64,000 bases of DNA from Pseudomonas viridiflava (GTDB lineage: Bacteria; Pseudomonadota; Gammaproteobacteria; Pseudomonadales; Pseudomonadaceae), in the NCBI RefSeq assembly GCF_900573885.1, contig NZ_UPSE01000493.1:1-64000 (forward strand). Reading direction: 5' to 3'. The position numbers were made by a program, and so were the translations under genes. The notes beneath the pieces are model-generated. The model did not search any database and had not been told where the DNA came from. It saw nothing but the letters and a program-made list of their open reading frames with translations. Below, piece by piece: positions 1 through 7,558 of this stretch (its first letter is position 1; each line of letters starts with the position of its first letter).

Positions 1-79
1 CCGAACTCAGTAGTGAAACGACGCATCGCCGATGGTAGTGTGGGGTCTCCCCATGTGAGAGTAGGTCATCGTCAAGCTT
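1..79 (+). rRNA. rrf: 5S ribosomal RNA, 3' part
   Basis: The first 79 bases match the 3' two thirds of a Pseudomonas-type 5S rRNA: the 'CCGAACTCAG' loop, 'GATGGTAGTGTGGGGTCTCC' and the closing 'GAGAGTAGGTCATCGTCAAG'. The 5' part lies outside the window, so this marks the end of an rRNA operon. It is followed within 10 bases by an intrinsic terminator. The exact 3' end is uncertain by one or two bases. Confidence 0.95.
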
Positions 80-86
80 AAATTCC

Positions 87-127
87 AAACCCCCTACTCG
101 TGAAAACGGGTAGGGGGTTTGTTTTTG
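87..127 (+). terminator. Intrinsic terminator of the rRNA operon
   Basis: An 11-bp perfect stem (87-97 with 110-120, AAACCCCCTAC / GTAGGGGGTTT) closes a 12-base loop and is followed by GTTTTTG. It sits directly after the 5S rRNA and ends that transcript. Confidence 0.9.
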
Positions 128-322
128 TGCGCAGAAAAGTTAGCGAGGTTGGTCAGGAAGAAATGTGGAGGTCGGCGAGCTCGATGTCCGCTTAAGGGAT
201 GTAAGGAAGGTTTACCCAGCCTCCACTCCTTCCACCAAACCCCAATTCGATAGCAAGATTCAGCACGTCTCCCAAGGGAGCGCCTGATACCGTACGCTCA
301 GCTTCCAATCGCGAGCTATACG

Positions 323-1399
323 ATGAGTTCCAGACTCGACAAAAACACCCGCATCGCCCAAACGCTTTCCGACCCACGCTGGCTCGCCGTGCAGGCACGG
401 GACAAGGCCGCCGATGGTCAGTTCGTGTATGCAGTGACATCCACGGGTATCTATTGCCGTCCCTCCTGCTCAGCCCGTCAGGCGTTGCCCGAGAATGTTC
501 AGTTCCACCACGATTGCCCTGCAGCGGAGGCGGCCGGTTTTCGCGCCTGCCTGCGCTGTAAACCGAACCAGGGGTCACTCGCTGCTCAGCAACATCTGTT
601 AATCGAACGTGCCTGTCACCTAATAGAACACGCCGAAACGCCGCCCCTACTAAATCAGCTCGCAGCCGAAATCGGGCTTAGCCCGTATCACTTTCATCGA
701 CTGTTCAAGGCAGCCACCGGCCTCACGCCAAAAGCCTATGCCAACGCGCACCGGGCAAAGCGCGTTCGTGACCAGCTTAATAAGCGTGAGTCGGTCACCG
801 ACGCTCTATACGAAGCCGGCTTCAATTCCAGCGGACGTTTCTACACCGTGGCCAATCAGCTATTAGGCATGACCCCAAAAGCCTACAAGGCCGGTGGCGC
901 CAATGTGCGGATTCACTATGCCGTGGGTGCCTGCACGCTCGGTGCATTGCTGGTGGCGCAAAGTGAACGGGGCATTTGCGCGATTCTGTTTGATGACGAG
1001 GCGCCCGCGCTTGAAGCGGATCTGCACCGACGATTTCCCAATGCCCGTATCGAAGCGGCCGACGAGGCATTCAGTCAGACCCTCGCCGAGGTCATCGCTT
1101 TTGTGGAGGCGCCCGGCCAAGGACTGAGCTTGCCTCTGGATATTCGCGGCACGGTGTTTCAACAGCGTGTTTGGCAGGCGCTGCAAGCAATTCCTGCAGG
1201 GAAAACCGCCAGCTATCGCGAGGTCGCCGAAGCCATCGGAACGCCTCTTGCTGTGCGTGCAGTTGCCGGTGCGTGCGCGGCTAATTCCTTGGCGGTTGCC
1301 ATTCCCTGTCATCGCGTCGTTCGCAACGACGGTGGCATTTCAGGTTATCGCTGGGGTGTCGAACGCAAGCAGAAATTGCTGGAGAAGGAGCGCGGGTAA
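323..1399 (+). CDS. ada: Bifunctional DNA-repair methyltransferase and transcriptional activator Ada
   Basis: The 358-residue protein has the full Ada layout. The N-terminal zinc/phosphotriester domain carries Cys45, Cys49, Cys76 and Cys79 (YCRPSC and CLRC). An AraC-type helix-turn-helix region follows at about residues 95-190, and the C-terminal O6-alkylguanine methyltransferase has its active-site cysteine in PCHRVV (Cys329). By family knowledge, methylation of the first N-terminal cysteine turns the protein into an activator of its own regulon, while Cys329 takes alkyl groups from O6-alkylguanine. All key residues are present, so it should be active. It stands alone; no alkA or alkB follows it. 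Length matches E. coli Ada (354). Confidence 0.95.
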   Translation: MSSRLDKNTRIAQTLSDPRWLAVQARDKAADGQFVYAVTSTGIYCRPSCSARQALPENVQFHHDCPAAEAAGFRACLRCKPNQGSLAAQQHLLIERACHLIEHAETPPLLNQLAAEIGLSPYHFHRLFKAATGLTPKAYANAHRAKRVRDQLNKRESVTDALYEAGFNSSGRFYTVANQLLGMTPKAYKAGGANVRIHYAVGACTLGALLVAQSERGICAILFDDEAPALEADLHRRFPNARIEAADEAFSQTLAEVIAFVEAPGQGLSLPLDIRGTVFQQRVWQALQAIPAGKTASYREVAEAIGTPLAVRAVAGACAANSLAVAIPCHRVVRNDGGISGYRWGVERKQKLLEKERG

Positions 1400-1599
1400 G
1401 GCTCAAAGACGGCTTAAAGCAGGCGCCGAAAATTCGTTTCGGTCTCTATTTAGGTCTTCTATCTGATTGATTTCGATAAACAAAAGTCAGCAATCAATCG
1501 TATCGATGGTCACTATTGGGTCCTTTCACTTCTGCGAAAAATCTCGGTGAGTACCATAGGCTCCGTACCCACTTACCAGCCCCTGTAAGGAGCCTCAAA

Positions 1600-2115
1600 A
1601 TGAAAAGCCAAGTATTCGCCAGCCTGATCCTGGCAAGCCTCTCCGCTAGTGCGTTTGCTCTGCCATCTGACCAACCTCAGTTCACCTTTGGCGGTCAATT
1701 TGTTCACTCGTCGATGGTTGCTGAAGGTGGCGCTGACCGCTCCGCTGCCAACCGTGTAGCTGAAGGCGGTGCTGATCGTACTGGCGCTAACCGTGTAGCT
1801 GAAGACGGTGCCGATCGTACTGGCGCAAACCGTGTAGCTGAAGGCGGCGCTGATCGTACTGGCGCAAACCGTGTAGCTGAAGGCGGTGCTGATCGTACCG
1901 GCGCAAACCGTGTAGCTGAAGGCGGTGCCGATCGTACTGGCGCAAACCGTGTAGCTGAAGGCGGTGCTGATCGTACCGGCGCAAACCGTGTAGCCGAAGG
2001 CGGTGCTGATCGTACCGGCGCAAACCGTGTAGCTGAAGGCGGTGCCGATCGTACTGGCGCTAACCGTGTAGCTGAAGGTGGCGCTGATCGTACCGGTGCC
2101 AACCGTGTGGTTTGA
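1600..2115 (+). CDS. Secreted tandem-repeat protein (10 x 13 residues)
   Basis: The 171-residue product starts at the ATG at 1600, which has TAAGGAG eight bases upstream; an in-frame start further up (1516) lacks such a site. Residues 1-21 form a signal peptide (MKSQVFASLILASLSASAFA). After a short linker the rest is ten uninterrupted 13-residue units, consensus VAEGGADRTGANR, ending in VV. The first unit has SAA for TGA and the third has VAEDG. The 39-bp DNA units differ mainly at third codon positions. Similar secreted repeat proteins occur in Pseudomonas, sometimes labelled 'phage infection protein', but I know of no demonstrated function. A strong terminator follows. Confidence 0.85.
   Translation: MKSQVFASLILASLSASAFALPSDQPQFTFGGQFVHSSMVAEGGADRSAANRVAEGGADRTGANRVAEDGADRTGANRVAEGGADRTGANRVAEGGADRTGANRVAEGGADRTGANRVAEGGADRTGANRVAEGGADRTGANRVAEGGADRTGANRVAEGGADRTGANRVV
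1717..2106 (+). repeat. Tandem coding repeat, ten 39-bp units
   Basis: Exactly ten 39-bp units lie back to back, in frame, inside the secreted repeat gene. Most differences between units are synonymous (GGT/GGC, GCT/GCA, ACT/ACC), so the protein repeat is better conserved than the DNA repeat. Confidence 0.95.
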
Positions 2116-2137
2116 TGGTTCGCGTTACCTCACCTGA

Positions 2138-2167
2138 AAAACCCGGCCAACCAAGCCGGGTTTTTTT
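2138..2167 (+). terminator. Intrinsic terminator after the repeat-protein gene
   Basis: A 10-bp perfect stem, AAAACCCGGC (2138-2147) with GCCGGGTTTT (2155-2164), closes a 7-base loop and runs into a T tract. It lies 22 bases after the repeat-protein stop codon and 13 bases before the end of the convergent LysR gene, which it may also serve. Confidence 0.9.
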
Positions 2168-2179
2168 ATGGGCGTGTGG

Positions 2180-3040
2180 TTAACGCGCCTGGAGGCAATC
2201 ACTAAACAGCTGCTGAATGGGTAAATTTCGCTGGCTATGTCGCAGCAGCATGATGAGCTCGCGGTGAAAAGTCAGCTCTCCCAGTTCGATAATTCGCACC
2301 TTGGCGCCTAATTCGAGCCACAGTCCGGCCAGAGGAATCAGCGTAACGCCGAGGCCGCATTCCACCATCTTCACAATCCCGTCCAGTTCGTCCAGCTCTA
2401 GCGCTACCTGCACATCCAGACGCTGCTCGCGTAAGAATCGACTTACCAATCGGCCACCAAACGATGTGCGGTCATAACGCACCAGCGGTTGCTCGCTAAG
2501 AATCTGCAGGGGGTCGTCGCCTTGCAGTCCCTCCGGAACCACCAGCACGAACGGCTCCTGGCGCAACAACCGGGTGTGCAGTTCTTTTGGCAGTGGGAAT
2601 GGCGGGCGAATCAGAATGGCAACATCCAGCTCGCCGGCATCCACTTGGCTGAGCAGATTGAGCGAAACGCCCGGCACCAGCTTCGGCTCCACCCTTGGCG
2701 CTGCCTGGCGCAATCGCAACAGTGCGCTAGGCAACAACCCGGTCTGTACGCTGGCAATCGCCCCGATGCGCAACTCGCCGCTGCATTCTCCAGGGCTGTC
2801 CACAGTGGCCATGCGGTTGAACAGGTCGAGCATTTCACCGGCCATCGGCAGCGCGCGCTTGCCGGCGGCGTTGAGTACGGCCTGGCGACCCGTGCGATCA
2901 AATAATTGTTGGTTCAGCGCGCGTTCCAGGTTGCGAATCTGCGCGCTTACAGCCGATTGCGTGAGGCCAATGTGCATGCCCGCTGCGGCGAAGGTGCCGT
3001 ACCGCTCTACGGCGAGAAACGTCTTGAGTTCACGCAGCAT
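2180..3040 (-). CDS. LysR-family transcriptional regulator
   Basis: The 286-residue protein has a typical LysR winged helix-turn-helix at residues 1-60 ([17 protein letters not shown], then [15 protein letters not shown]) and a substrate-binding-like effector domain from about residue 88. It is divergent from the VOC-family gene at 3173 with a 132-bp AT-rich gap. This is the usual arrangement for a LysR regulator and its target, so control of that neighbour is inferred. The effector is unknown. Confidence 0.9.
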   Translation of the reverse strand: MLRELKTFLAVERYGTFAAAGMHIGLTQSAVSAQIRNLERALNQQLFDRTGRQAVLNAAGKRALPMAGEMLDLFNRMATVDSPGECSGELRIGAIASVQTGLLPSALLRLRQAAPRVEPKLVPGVSLNLLSQVDAGELDVAILIRPPFPLPKELHTRLLRQEPFVLVVPEGLQGDDPLQILSEQPLVRYDRTSFGGRLVSRFLREQRLDVQVALELDELDGIVKMVECGLGVTLIPLAGLWLELGAKVRIIELGELTFHRELIMLLRHSQRNLPIQQLFSDCLQAR

Positions 3041-3172
3041 CGGCTTGGCTCGTGTGTGGGAGTGATCGAAATAATTTGTGCTCGGTGCAAAAAATACCGT
3101 CTTTCAAATCATAACTACAAGGCTAGACTCAATCGTGAGCAGTTATTCCCACGTTTTGTTGAGGCAATTCGC

Positions 3173-3598
3173 ATGAGTCTTTCTCCCTTTCATTTGGCTA
3201 TTCCTGTGTTCGATCTGCCCGCTGCGCGTCAGTTTTACGGTGAGACCTTTGGTCTGGCAGAGGGCCGCTCCAGCGAGAAGTGGGTCGATTTCAATTTCTT
3301 CGGCCACCAGCTGGTTATTCACGAACACCCGAAAACCTCAACCCAGGAACAGGTGATGACCAACGAGGTAGACGGCCACGACGTACCCGTGCCGCATTTC
3401 GGTGTGGTATTGGGCTGGCAGGAGTGGGAAGACTTGTCCAAGCGTTTGCAGGACAAAGGCCTCATGTTTGTAATTGAGCCGCACATCCGCTTTCAGGGTG
3501 AGGTGGGCGAGCAAGCGACCATGTTCTTGTTCGACCCATGCGGCAACGCGCTGGAGTTCAAGGCCTTTAAAGACATCGGCCAACTGTTCGCCAAATAG
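3173..3598 (+). CDS. VOC-family (glyoxalase/dioxygenase-fold) protein
   Basis: The 141-residue protein starts at the ATG at 3173; a longer in-frame start at 2906 would run antisense through the LysR gene and is rejected. It has the vicinal-oxygen-chelate pattern: an N-terminal beta strand with a metal-ligand histidine ([17 protein letters not shown]), a central HFGVVL, and a C-terminal [15 protein letters not shown] with the usual glutamate ligand. Members include glyoxalase I and antibiotic-binding proteins. Here the substrate cannot be told from sequence. It is divergent from a LysR gene that may regulate it. Confidence 0.85.
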   Translation: MSLSPFHLAIPVFDLPAARQFYGETFGLAEGRSSEKWVDFNFFGHQLVIHEHPKTSTQEQVMTNEVDGHDVPVPHFGVVLGWQEWEDLSKRLQDKGLMFVIEPHIRFQGEVGEQATMFLFDPCGNALEFKAFKDIGQLFAK

Positions 3599-3657
3599 CA
3601 GGGCTTGCACCTTCGCGATATCCTTGGCGCCCTCAATTCAGCCAGGACCCGCTCCCC

Positions 3658-4188
3658 ATGAAAGACCAACTCGTAGAACTGATCAGCAAAATAAGTTCGG
3701 GGTGCATGGGCGCCGAGGAAATCGACAAGATCGCGGACGAAGCGGCGCAAGCCTACGCCGATCCGGCTGCCTTTCTGGCGGCCAACCCGGACATCAACTA
3801 CGACGATACCTTCCCCATCCCGCTCGGCGAATGGGTGGTGGTGGGCAGCCTGCCGGAAACGGTGCTGTTTCAGGCAGACACTTACCCCGATCTGCTGCAA
3901 CAGATCATCGACTCGTTTGGCAAGGACGTGACGTTCAACATCAAGCCCAAGCAACTGCAGAAAACCGAACCGCTCACGGCGATGAACCGTATTCAGGTGC
4001 AACTCAGCGCCTTGAGTCCGGAAACCAAAGGCTATGTGTTGGTGGATTTCAGTCAGCCGCTGGACGACGAGATGCAAGCGGTGTTGGTGTACACCACCGA
4101 TCTGGAACGGGTGTTGGAGTTGAGCGCAGCGGTGGGCATTGCTGCGGCAGGTTCTTACGAGGCGTTGCGAGTGGCGGTACACGTTTAA
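3658..4188 (+). CDS. Hypothetical protein, 176 residues
   Basis: I do not recognise this family. The ATG at 3658 follows CCAGGACCCGC. The product is acidic and soluble, with no signal peptide or membrane segment. It has a helical N-terminus (about 1-35), a mixed middle, and a C-terminal half with strand-like stretches (TAMNRIQVQLSAL, YVLVDFSQPL, MQAVLVYTTDL). Codon use looks like the neighbours. It stands alone between the VOC gene and the convergent urease accessory cluster. Confidence 0.75.
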   Translation: MKDQLVELISKISSGCMGAEEIDKIADEAAQAYADPAAFLAANPDINYDDTFPIPLGEWVVVGSLPETVLFQADTYPDLLQQIIDSFGKDVTFNIKPKQLQKTEPLTAMNRIQVQLSALSPETKGYVLVDFSQPLDDEMQAVLVYTTDLERVLELSAAVGIAAAGSYEALRVAVHV

Positions 4189-4274
4189 ACGGTGTTGGCC
4201 GCATCGAGGCTGAGGCCTCTCCCACAGAGCAATTGTCGTGCGGGAGAGGGCTCCGTAACGTCAGGCTCGTCGGC

Positions 4275-4847
4275 TTAGCTCACCAGCAGCCAGGCCCCAG
4301 CGCCAGCCGATACCGCGCCAGCAATCCGCACCAGCGGCGCGGCAGCGGATGGAAGTACGCGAACCAGCCCATACCCGGCCGCGTGCAGTGCTGCAGTCGC
4401 GGCCACGAAGCCGGCCGCGTAGCCCCACGGGCTCGTTACTTCAGGCAATTCCAGACCATGGGCCACGCCATGGGCCAGGGCGAACAGCGCAGTCAGCGCC
4501 ATTGCCACGGCCACCGGTGGACGCACCGCCACTGCCACCAGCAAGCCCAGCGCCAACACCGATGCGGCAATACCGGTTTCCATAAACGGCAGTTGCAGCC
4601 CTTCGAATCCCAGTACGCCGCCCAGCAGCATGGTGCCGACGAACGTTACCGGCAGCGCCCAACGCGCCATCCCTTTCTGTTGTGCCGCCCACAGCCCGAC
4701 CGCCAGCATGGCGAGCAAATGGTCGAGGCCGGTGACCGGGTGAGCGATGCCGGCGAGCAGGCCGCTGCTGTCGTGCCCTGGGTGAGCAAATGCCACGGCG
4801 GGGGACAGAAACAGCGCGAGGCTAAACAGGGCTTTACGCAGATTCAT
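4275..4847 (-). CDS. ureJ: HupE/UreJ-family nickel permease-like membrane protein
   Basis: The 190-residue protein has a signal peptide (residues 1-21), then HPGHD and the family signature HPVTGLDHLLAMLAVG, followed by about six hydrophobic segments. HupE/UreJ proteins are thought to bring nickel to hydrogenase or urease. The start has AGGAG five bases upstream. It is the last gene of ureE-F-G-J, 30 bases after ureG, so nickel supply to urease is the natural reading. Confidence 0.9.
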   Translation of the reverse strand: MNLRKALFSLALFLSPAVAFAHPGHDSSGLLAGIAHPVTGLDHLLAMLAVGLWAAQQKGMARWALPVTFVGTMLLGGVLGFEGLQLPFMETGIAASVLALGLLVAVAVRPPVAVAMALTALFALAHGVAHGLELPEVTSPWGYAAGFVAATAALHAAGYGLVRVLPSAAAPLVRIAGAVSAGAGAWLLVS

Positions 4848-4877
4848 GTGAGCTCCTTTTTATAAATTGGGTGCGTT

Positions 4878-5492
4878 TCAGGCTGCAGTGAGCAGACCCT
4901 GTTTTTCGATAAAGGCGATGATTTCGTCGAGGCCCTGGCCAACTTTCTGATTGCTGAAAACGAAGGGTTTGTCGCCGCGCATCTTCTTGGTGTCGCGCTC
5001 CATCACTTCCAGCGACGCGCCTACCATCGGCGCCAAATCAACTTTGTTAATCACCAGCAGGTCGGATTTGCAGATGCCCGGCCCGCCCTTGCGTGGCAGC
5101 TTGTCGCCCGCCGAGACATCGATTACGTACAGGGTCAGGTCGGACAGTTCCGGGCTGAACGTAGCCGACAGGTTGTCACCGCCCGACTCGACGATGATCA
5201 GGTCCAGGCCAGGGAAGCGGCGATTGAGCTGGTCGACAGCTTCCAGGTTGATGGAAGCATCTTCACGAATCGCGGTGTGCGGGCAGCCGCCCGTTTCCAC
5301 GCCGATGATGCGTTCTGGCGCCAGCGCTTCGTTTCGTACGAGAAATTGCGCGTCTTCCTGGGTGTAAATGTCGTTGGTCACCACGGCCAGGTTGTAGCGT
5401 TCGCGCAGTGCCAAGCACAGGGCAAGGGTGAGCGCGGTTTTGCCGGAGCCTACCGGGCCACCGATACCGACGCGTAGAGGTTGGCTGTTCAT
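4878..5492 (-). CDS. ureG: Urease accessory GTPase UreG
   Basis: The 204-residue protein is a SIMIBI-class GTPase. The P-loop GPVGSGKT lies at residues 12-19 and the Cys-Pro-His metal-binding motif at 70-72 ([11 protein letters not shown]); the NKVDLA guanine-specificity motif follows. UreG delivers nickel to the urease active site in a GTP-dependent complex with UreF and UreD/H. The start at 5492 (MNSQPLRVG) is preferred over an in-frame ATG 28 codons upstream, because it fits the family and follows AAGGA. It lies 22 bases after the ureF stop codon. Confidence 0.95.
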   Translation of the reverse strand: MNSQPLRVGIGGPVGSGKTALTLALCLALRERYNLAVVTNDIYTQEDAQFLVRNEALAPERIIGVETGGCPHTAIREDASINLEAVDQLNRRFPGLDLIIVESGGDNLSATFSPELSDLTLYVIDVSAGDKLPRKGGPGICKSDLLVINKVDLAPMVGASLEVMERDTKKMRGDKPFVFSNQKVGQGLDEIIAFIEKQGLLTAA

Positions 5493-5514
5493 GTGTGTCT
5501 GTTCCTTTTGGCGA

Positions 5515-6204
5515 TCAAGAGCGGAAGAGGCGGCTGTACTGGCGCTCATGCGCCATGCTGGCCAACGCCAGGCCAAAGGCCGCGCTGCCTCGTTGTTCGG
5601 GTGAGCAGTGTTGTGCCTGAACGTGGGCGTGCTGTAGCAAAGGCAGCAGCTGAGACGTCAGGCGCTGTGCGGCTTGCTGACCCAACGGCAGGGTTTTCAT
5701 CAGCACCGCCAGTTGGTTCTCCAGCCAGCCCCAGAGCCACGCGGCCAGCGCGTCGTCAGCGCTAATCGCCCAGGCGCGTGCGGCCAATGCCCACATCACG
5801 GCCAGACCAGGCTCGGATTGTTGGGCGAGGAAGCCACGGGCGTCGTCGTCCAGTTCCGGCAAGCCTTCAAGCAGTTGTTTGAGCGAATAACCCATCTGCC
5901 GGCTTTCCTGCTGCAGCTCACGGGTTTCCCGACTAGCACGGTGTTGTTCGCTAAGCGTGGCCAGCGCGGACCAGTCGCCGGCCAGCGCGGCGGTGCAATG
6001 GGCCAGCAATAGCGGGGCTTCGAAGCGGGCGAGGTTGAGCAGCAGTTGATCGGCGATCCAGCGTTGGGCGCTTTCCGGGTTGCACACCAGCGCGCGCTCG
6101 ACCGCCATTTCCAGGCCTTGCGAGTAGCTGTAGCCACCGATTGGCAACTGCGGGCTGGCCAGGCGCATCAGCGCCCAGGCCGGGCTCAGCGGGCCAATGC
6201 TCAC
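5515..6204 (-). CDS. ureF: Urease accessory protein UreF
   Basis: The 229-residue, mostly helical protein has the UreF signature near the N-terminus ([20 protein letters not shown]). UreF bridges UreD/H and UreG and gates GTP hydrolysis during nickel insertion. Its start overlaps the end of ureE by 4 bp, a sign of translational coupling. Length is normal. The partner ureD is not in the window. Confidence 0.93.
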   Translation of the reverse strand: MSIGPLSPAWALMRLASPQLPIGGYSYSQGLEMAVERALVCNPESAQRWIADQLLLNLARFEAPLLLAHCTAALAGDWSALATLSEQHRASRETRELQQESRQMGYSLKQLLEGLPELDDDARGFLAQQSEPGLAVMWALAARAWAISADDALAAWLWGWLENQLAVLMKTLPLGQQAAQRLTSQLLPLLQHAHVQAQHCSPEQRGSAAFGLALASMAHERQYSRLFRS

Positions 6205-6701
6205 GTGCGCACGCCAAATTGGTGCAGGCGCGGCGCGTAGCTGAATTCTTCATCGCCAGCGTGAGAATGGTGGTGGCCGCCGCCGTAAGCGCCTTGCTCG
6301 GGTTGATAGGGCGCGTCGATGAGTTCGACCGTGGCGCCCAACTGCTCGAGCATCGCTTGCAGCACATAGTCTTCCGGCAGGCGCAGCCAGCCATCGCCCA
6401 GTTGAAGCGCTACATGGCGGTTGCCCAGGTGATAAGCGGCGCGGGTCAGTTCGAAGGCATTGGCGCAAGTGACGTGCAGCAAGCGTTCAGGGCTGGCGCT
6501 GACACGAACGACGCGCCCGTCTTGCGCCTGAAGAAACTCGCCATCGTGCAGCGCCGGCTGGCCACGTTCCAGGAACAGACCGACGTCCTCGCCAGAGACG
6601 GTGAAGCAGCGCAGGCGACTTTTACTGCGTGCGGCGAAGCTCAAGTGCAATTCGGCGTCCCAGCTCTGCTGTGGCTGGATACGGGAATGGATGACCAACA
6701 T
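6201..6701 (-). CDS. ureE: Urease accessory nickel metallochaperone UreE
   Basis: The 166-residue protein has the UreE N-terminal peptide-binding domain and the C-terminal metal-binding domain. The C-terminal tail carries a short histidine cluster (GGGHHHSH, residues 140-147), shorter than the long His tail of Klebsiella UreE. It carries nickel to UreG. It is the first gene of the cluster, 23 bases after the start point predicted from a sigma-54 promoter. No strong ribosome binding site is visible before the ATG. Confidence 0.93.
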   Translation of the reverse strand: MLVIHSRIQPQQSWDAELHLSFAARSKSRLRCFTVSGEDVGLFLERGQPALHDGEFLQAQDGRVVRVSASPERLLHVTCANAFELTRAAYHLGNRHVALQLGDGWLRLPEDYVLQAMLEQLGATVELIDAPYQPEQGAYGGGHHHSHAGDEEFSYAPRLHQFGVRT

Positions 6702-6735
6702 AACGGTGTACCGGCAGATTCAATAACGGGTGCAG

Positions 6736-6752
6736 AGCAAGGGCGGTGCCAA
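6736..6752 (-). promoter_or_regulatory. Sigma-54 (RpoN) promoter of ureEFGJ
   Basis: On the minus strand this reads TTGGCACCGCCCTTGCT. It matches the sigma-54 consensus YTGGCACGRNNNTTGCW at all fixed positions but one. The predicted start is about 23 bases before ureE. Nitrogen control of urease through NtrC/RpoN is well known in this group, so placement and biology agree. No NtrC site was identified. Confidence 0.75.
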
Positions 6753-6861
6753 ACCCGCCAAGGCCCGTGGTGGGCGGGGTGGGGTAAAAACTGGGGCAGT
6801 GGTCAGGTTTTATTTGGTGCGGGCGTTTCGCATGCGCACCGTTACGGTGCGGCGTGAGGCG

Positions 6862-6885
6862 CGTAGGAGCGAGCTTGCTCCTACG
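6862..6885. repeat. REP palindrome (GTAGGAGCGAGCTTGCTCCTAC type)
   Basis: A perfect 9-bp inverted repeat (CGTAGGAGC / GCTCCTACG) has a 6-base loop. It belongs to the short palindrome family common between Pseudomonas genes and sits between the ureE promoter and the end of the response-regulator gene. Confidence 0.8.
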
Positions 6886-6898
6886 ATTACGGCGTTTA

Positions 6899-7558
6899 CT
6901 ACCGAGCTGCTGCAATCGCCACCGCCGCTGCGGCGGTGCGGGTTTCCACGCCGAGCTTCACGTACACGTGCTCCAGGTGTTTGTTCACGGTGCGCGGGCT
7001 CAGGCCGAGAATGTCGCCGATGTCGCGGTTGGTTTTGCCGCAGCTCACCCATTGCAGCACCTCCACTTCCCGTTCCGTCAGTTGAAAGCGCTGGGCCAGC
7101 GCTTCCTGGGTTTGCGCCTGGGTCGGCGCAGCGCGCAGGGCGGGTACGCTGCGGGCCGATTGCAAACTGCGGGCGGTGCGCAGGTGGGCGGCGACGCGGG
7201 CGAGCACTTCGTCAGGGCGAATCGGTTTGGTCACGTAATCGATGCCGCCGGCGGCGAAGCCTTCAACCACGTGTTCGCTGTCGCACAGGGCGGTCATGAA
7301 TAGCACGGGAATGTCGGCCAGCTCGGCCTGCGCCTTGATCCTTCGACAGGTTTCAAAGCCATCCAGCCCAGGCATCATCGCGTCCAGCAGCACCACATCC
7401 GGGCGACGGCGCTGCATGCGCTCCAGAGCGCTGGCGCCGTCGAGGGCGACCAGCACCATATAGCCGGCCATGTCGAGCGCGTCGGATAACAACGCCAGGT
7501 TGTCTGGCGTGTCATCGACGATCAGCACGATGCCTTGGTGGGTGGTCAGCGCGTTCAT
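6899..7558 (-). CDS. LuxR/NarL-family response regulator
   Basis: The 219-residue protein has an N-terminal receiver domain with acidic pocket Asp15/Asp16, phospho-acceptor Asp59 (VVLLDAMMPGLDG) and the conserved lysine in YVTKPI. A C-terminal GerE-type helix-turn-helix follows (LTEREVEVLQWVSCGKTNRDIGDILGLS, about 158-215). Its start overlaps the stop of the upstream hybrid kinase (ATGA), so the two are translationally coupled and surely partners. The nearby amide transporter and fmdA promoters share a palindromic TACGT-N6-ACGTA element that suits a GerE-type dimer; direct control is inferred. Confidence 0.93.
   Translation of the reverse strand: MNALTTHQGIVLIVDDTPDNLALLSDALDMAGYMVLVALDGASALERMQRRRPDVVLLDAMMPGLDGFETCRRIKAQAELADIPVLFMTALCDSEHVVEGFAAGGIDYVTKPIRPDEVLARVAAHLRTARSLQSARSVPALRAAPTQAQTQEALAQRFQLTEREVEVLQWVSCGKTNRDIGDILGLSPRTVNKHLEHVYVKLGVETRTAAAAVAIAAAR

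Noticed and set aside
1704..2102. Long antisense frame over the repeat gene
   Set aside because: It is a mirror of the 39-bp repeat (open in more than one frame by composition); the plus-strand gene has a ribosome site, signal peptide and terminator.
1717..2106. CRISPR-like array
   Set aside because: Units are 39 bp, contiguous without spacers, and code in frame for a secreted protein.
2906..3172. Upstream extension of the VOC protein
   Set aside because: It is antisense to the LysR DNA-binding domain and has no family match.
4205..4255. Terminator between 3658-4188 and ureJ
   Set aside because: CTCTCCC / GGGAGAG arms can pair, but the loop is long and no T tract follows on either strand; at most a weak repeat.
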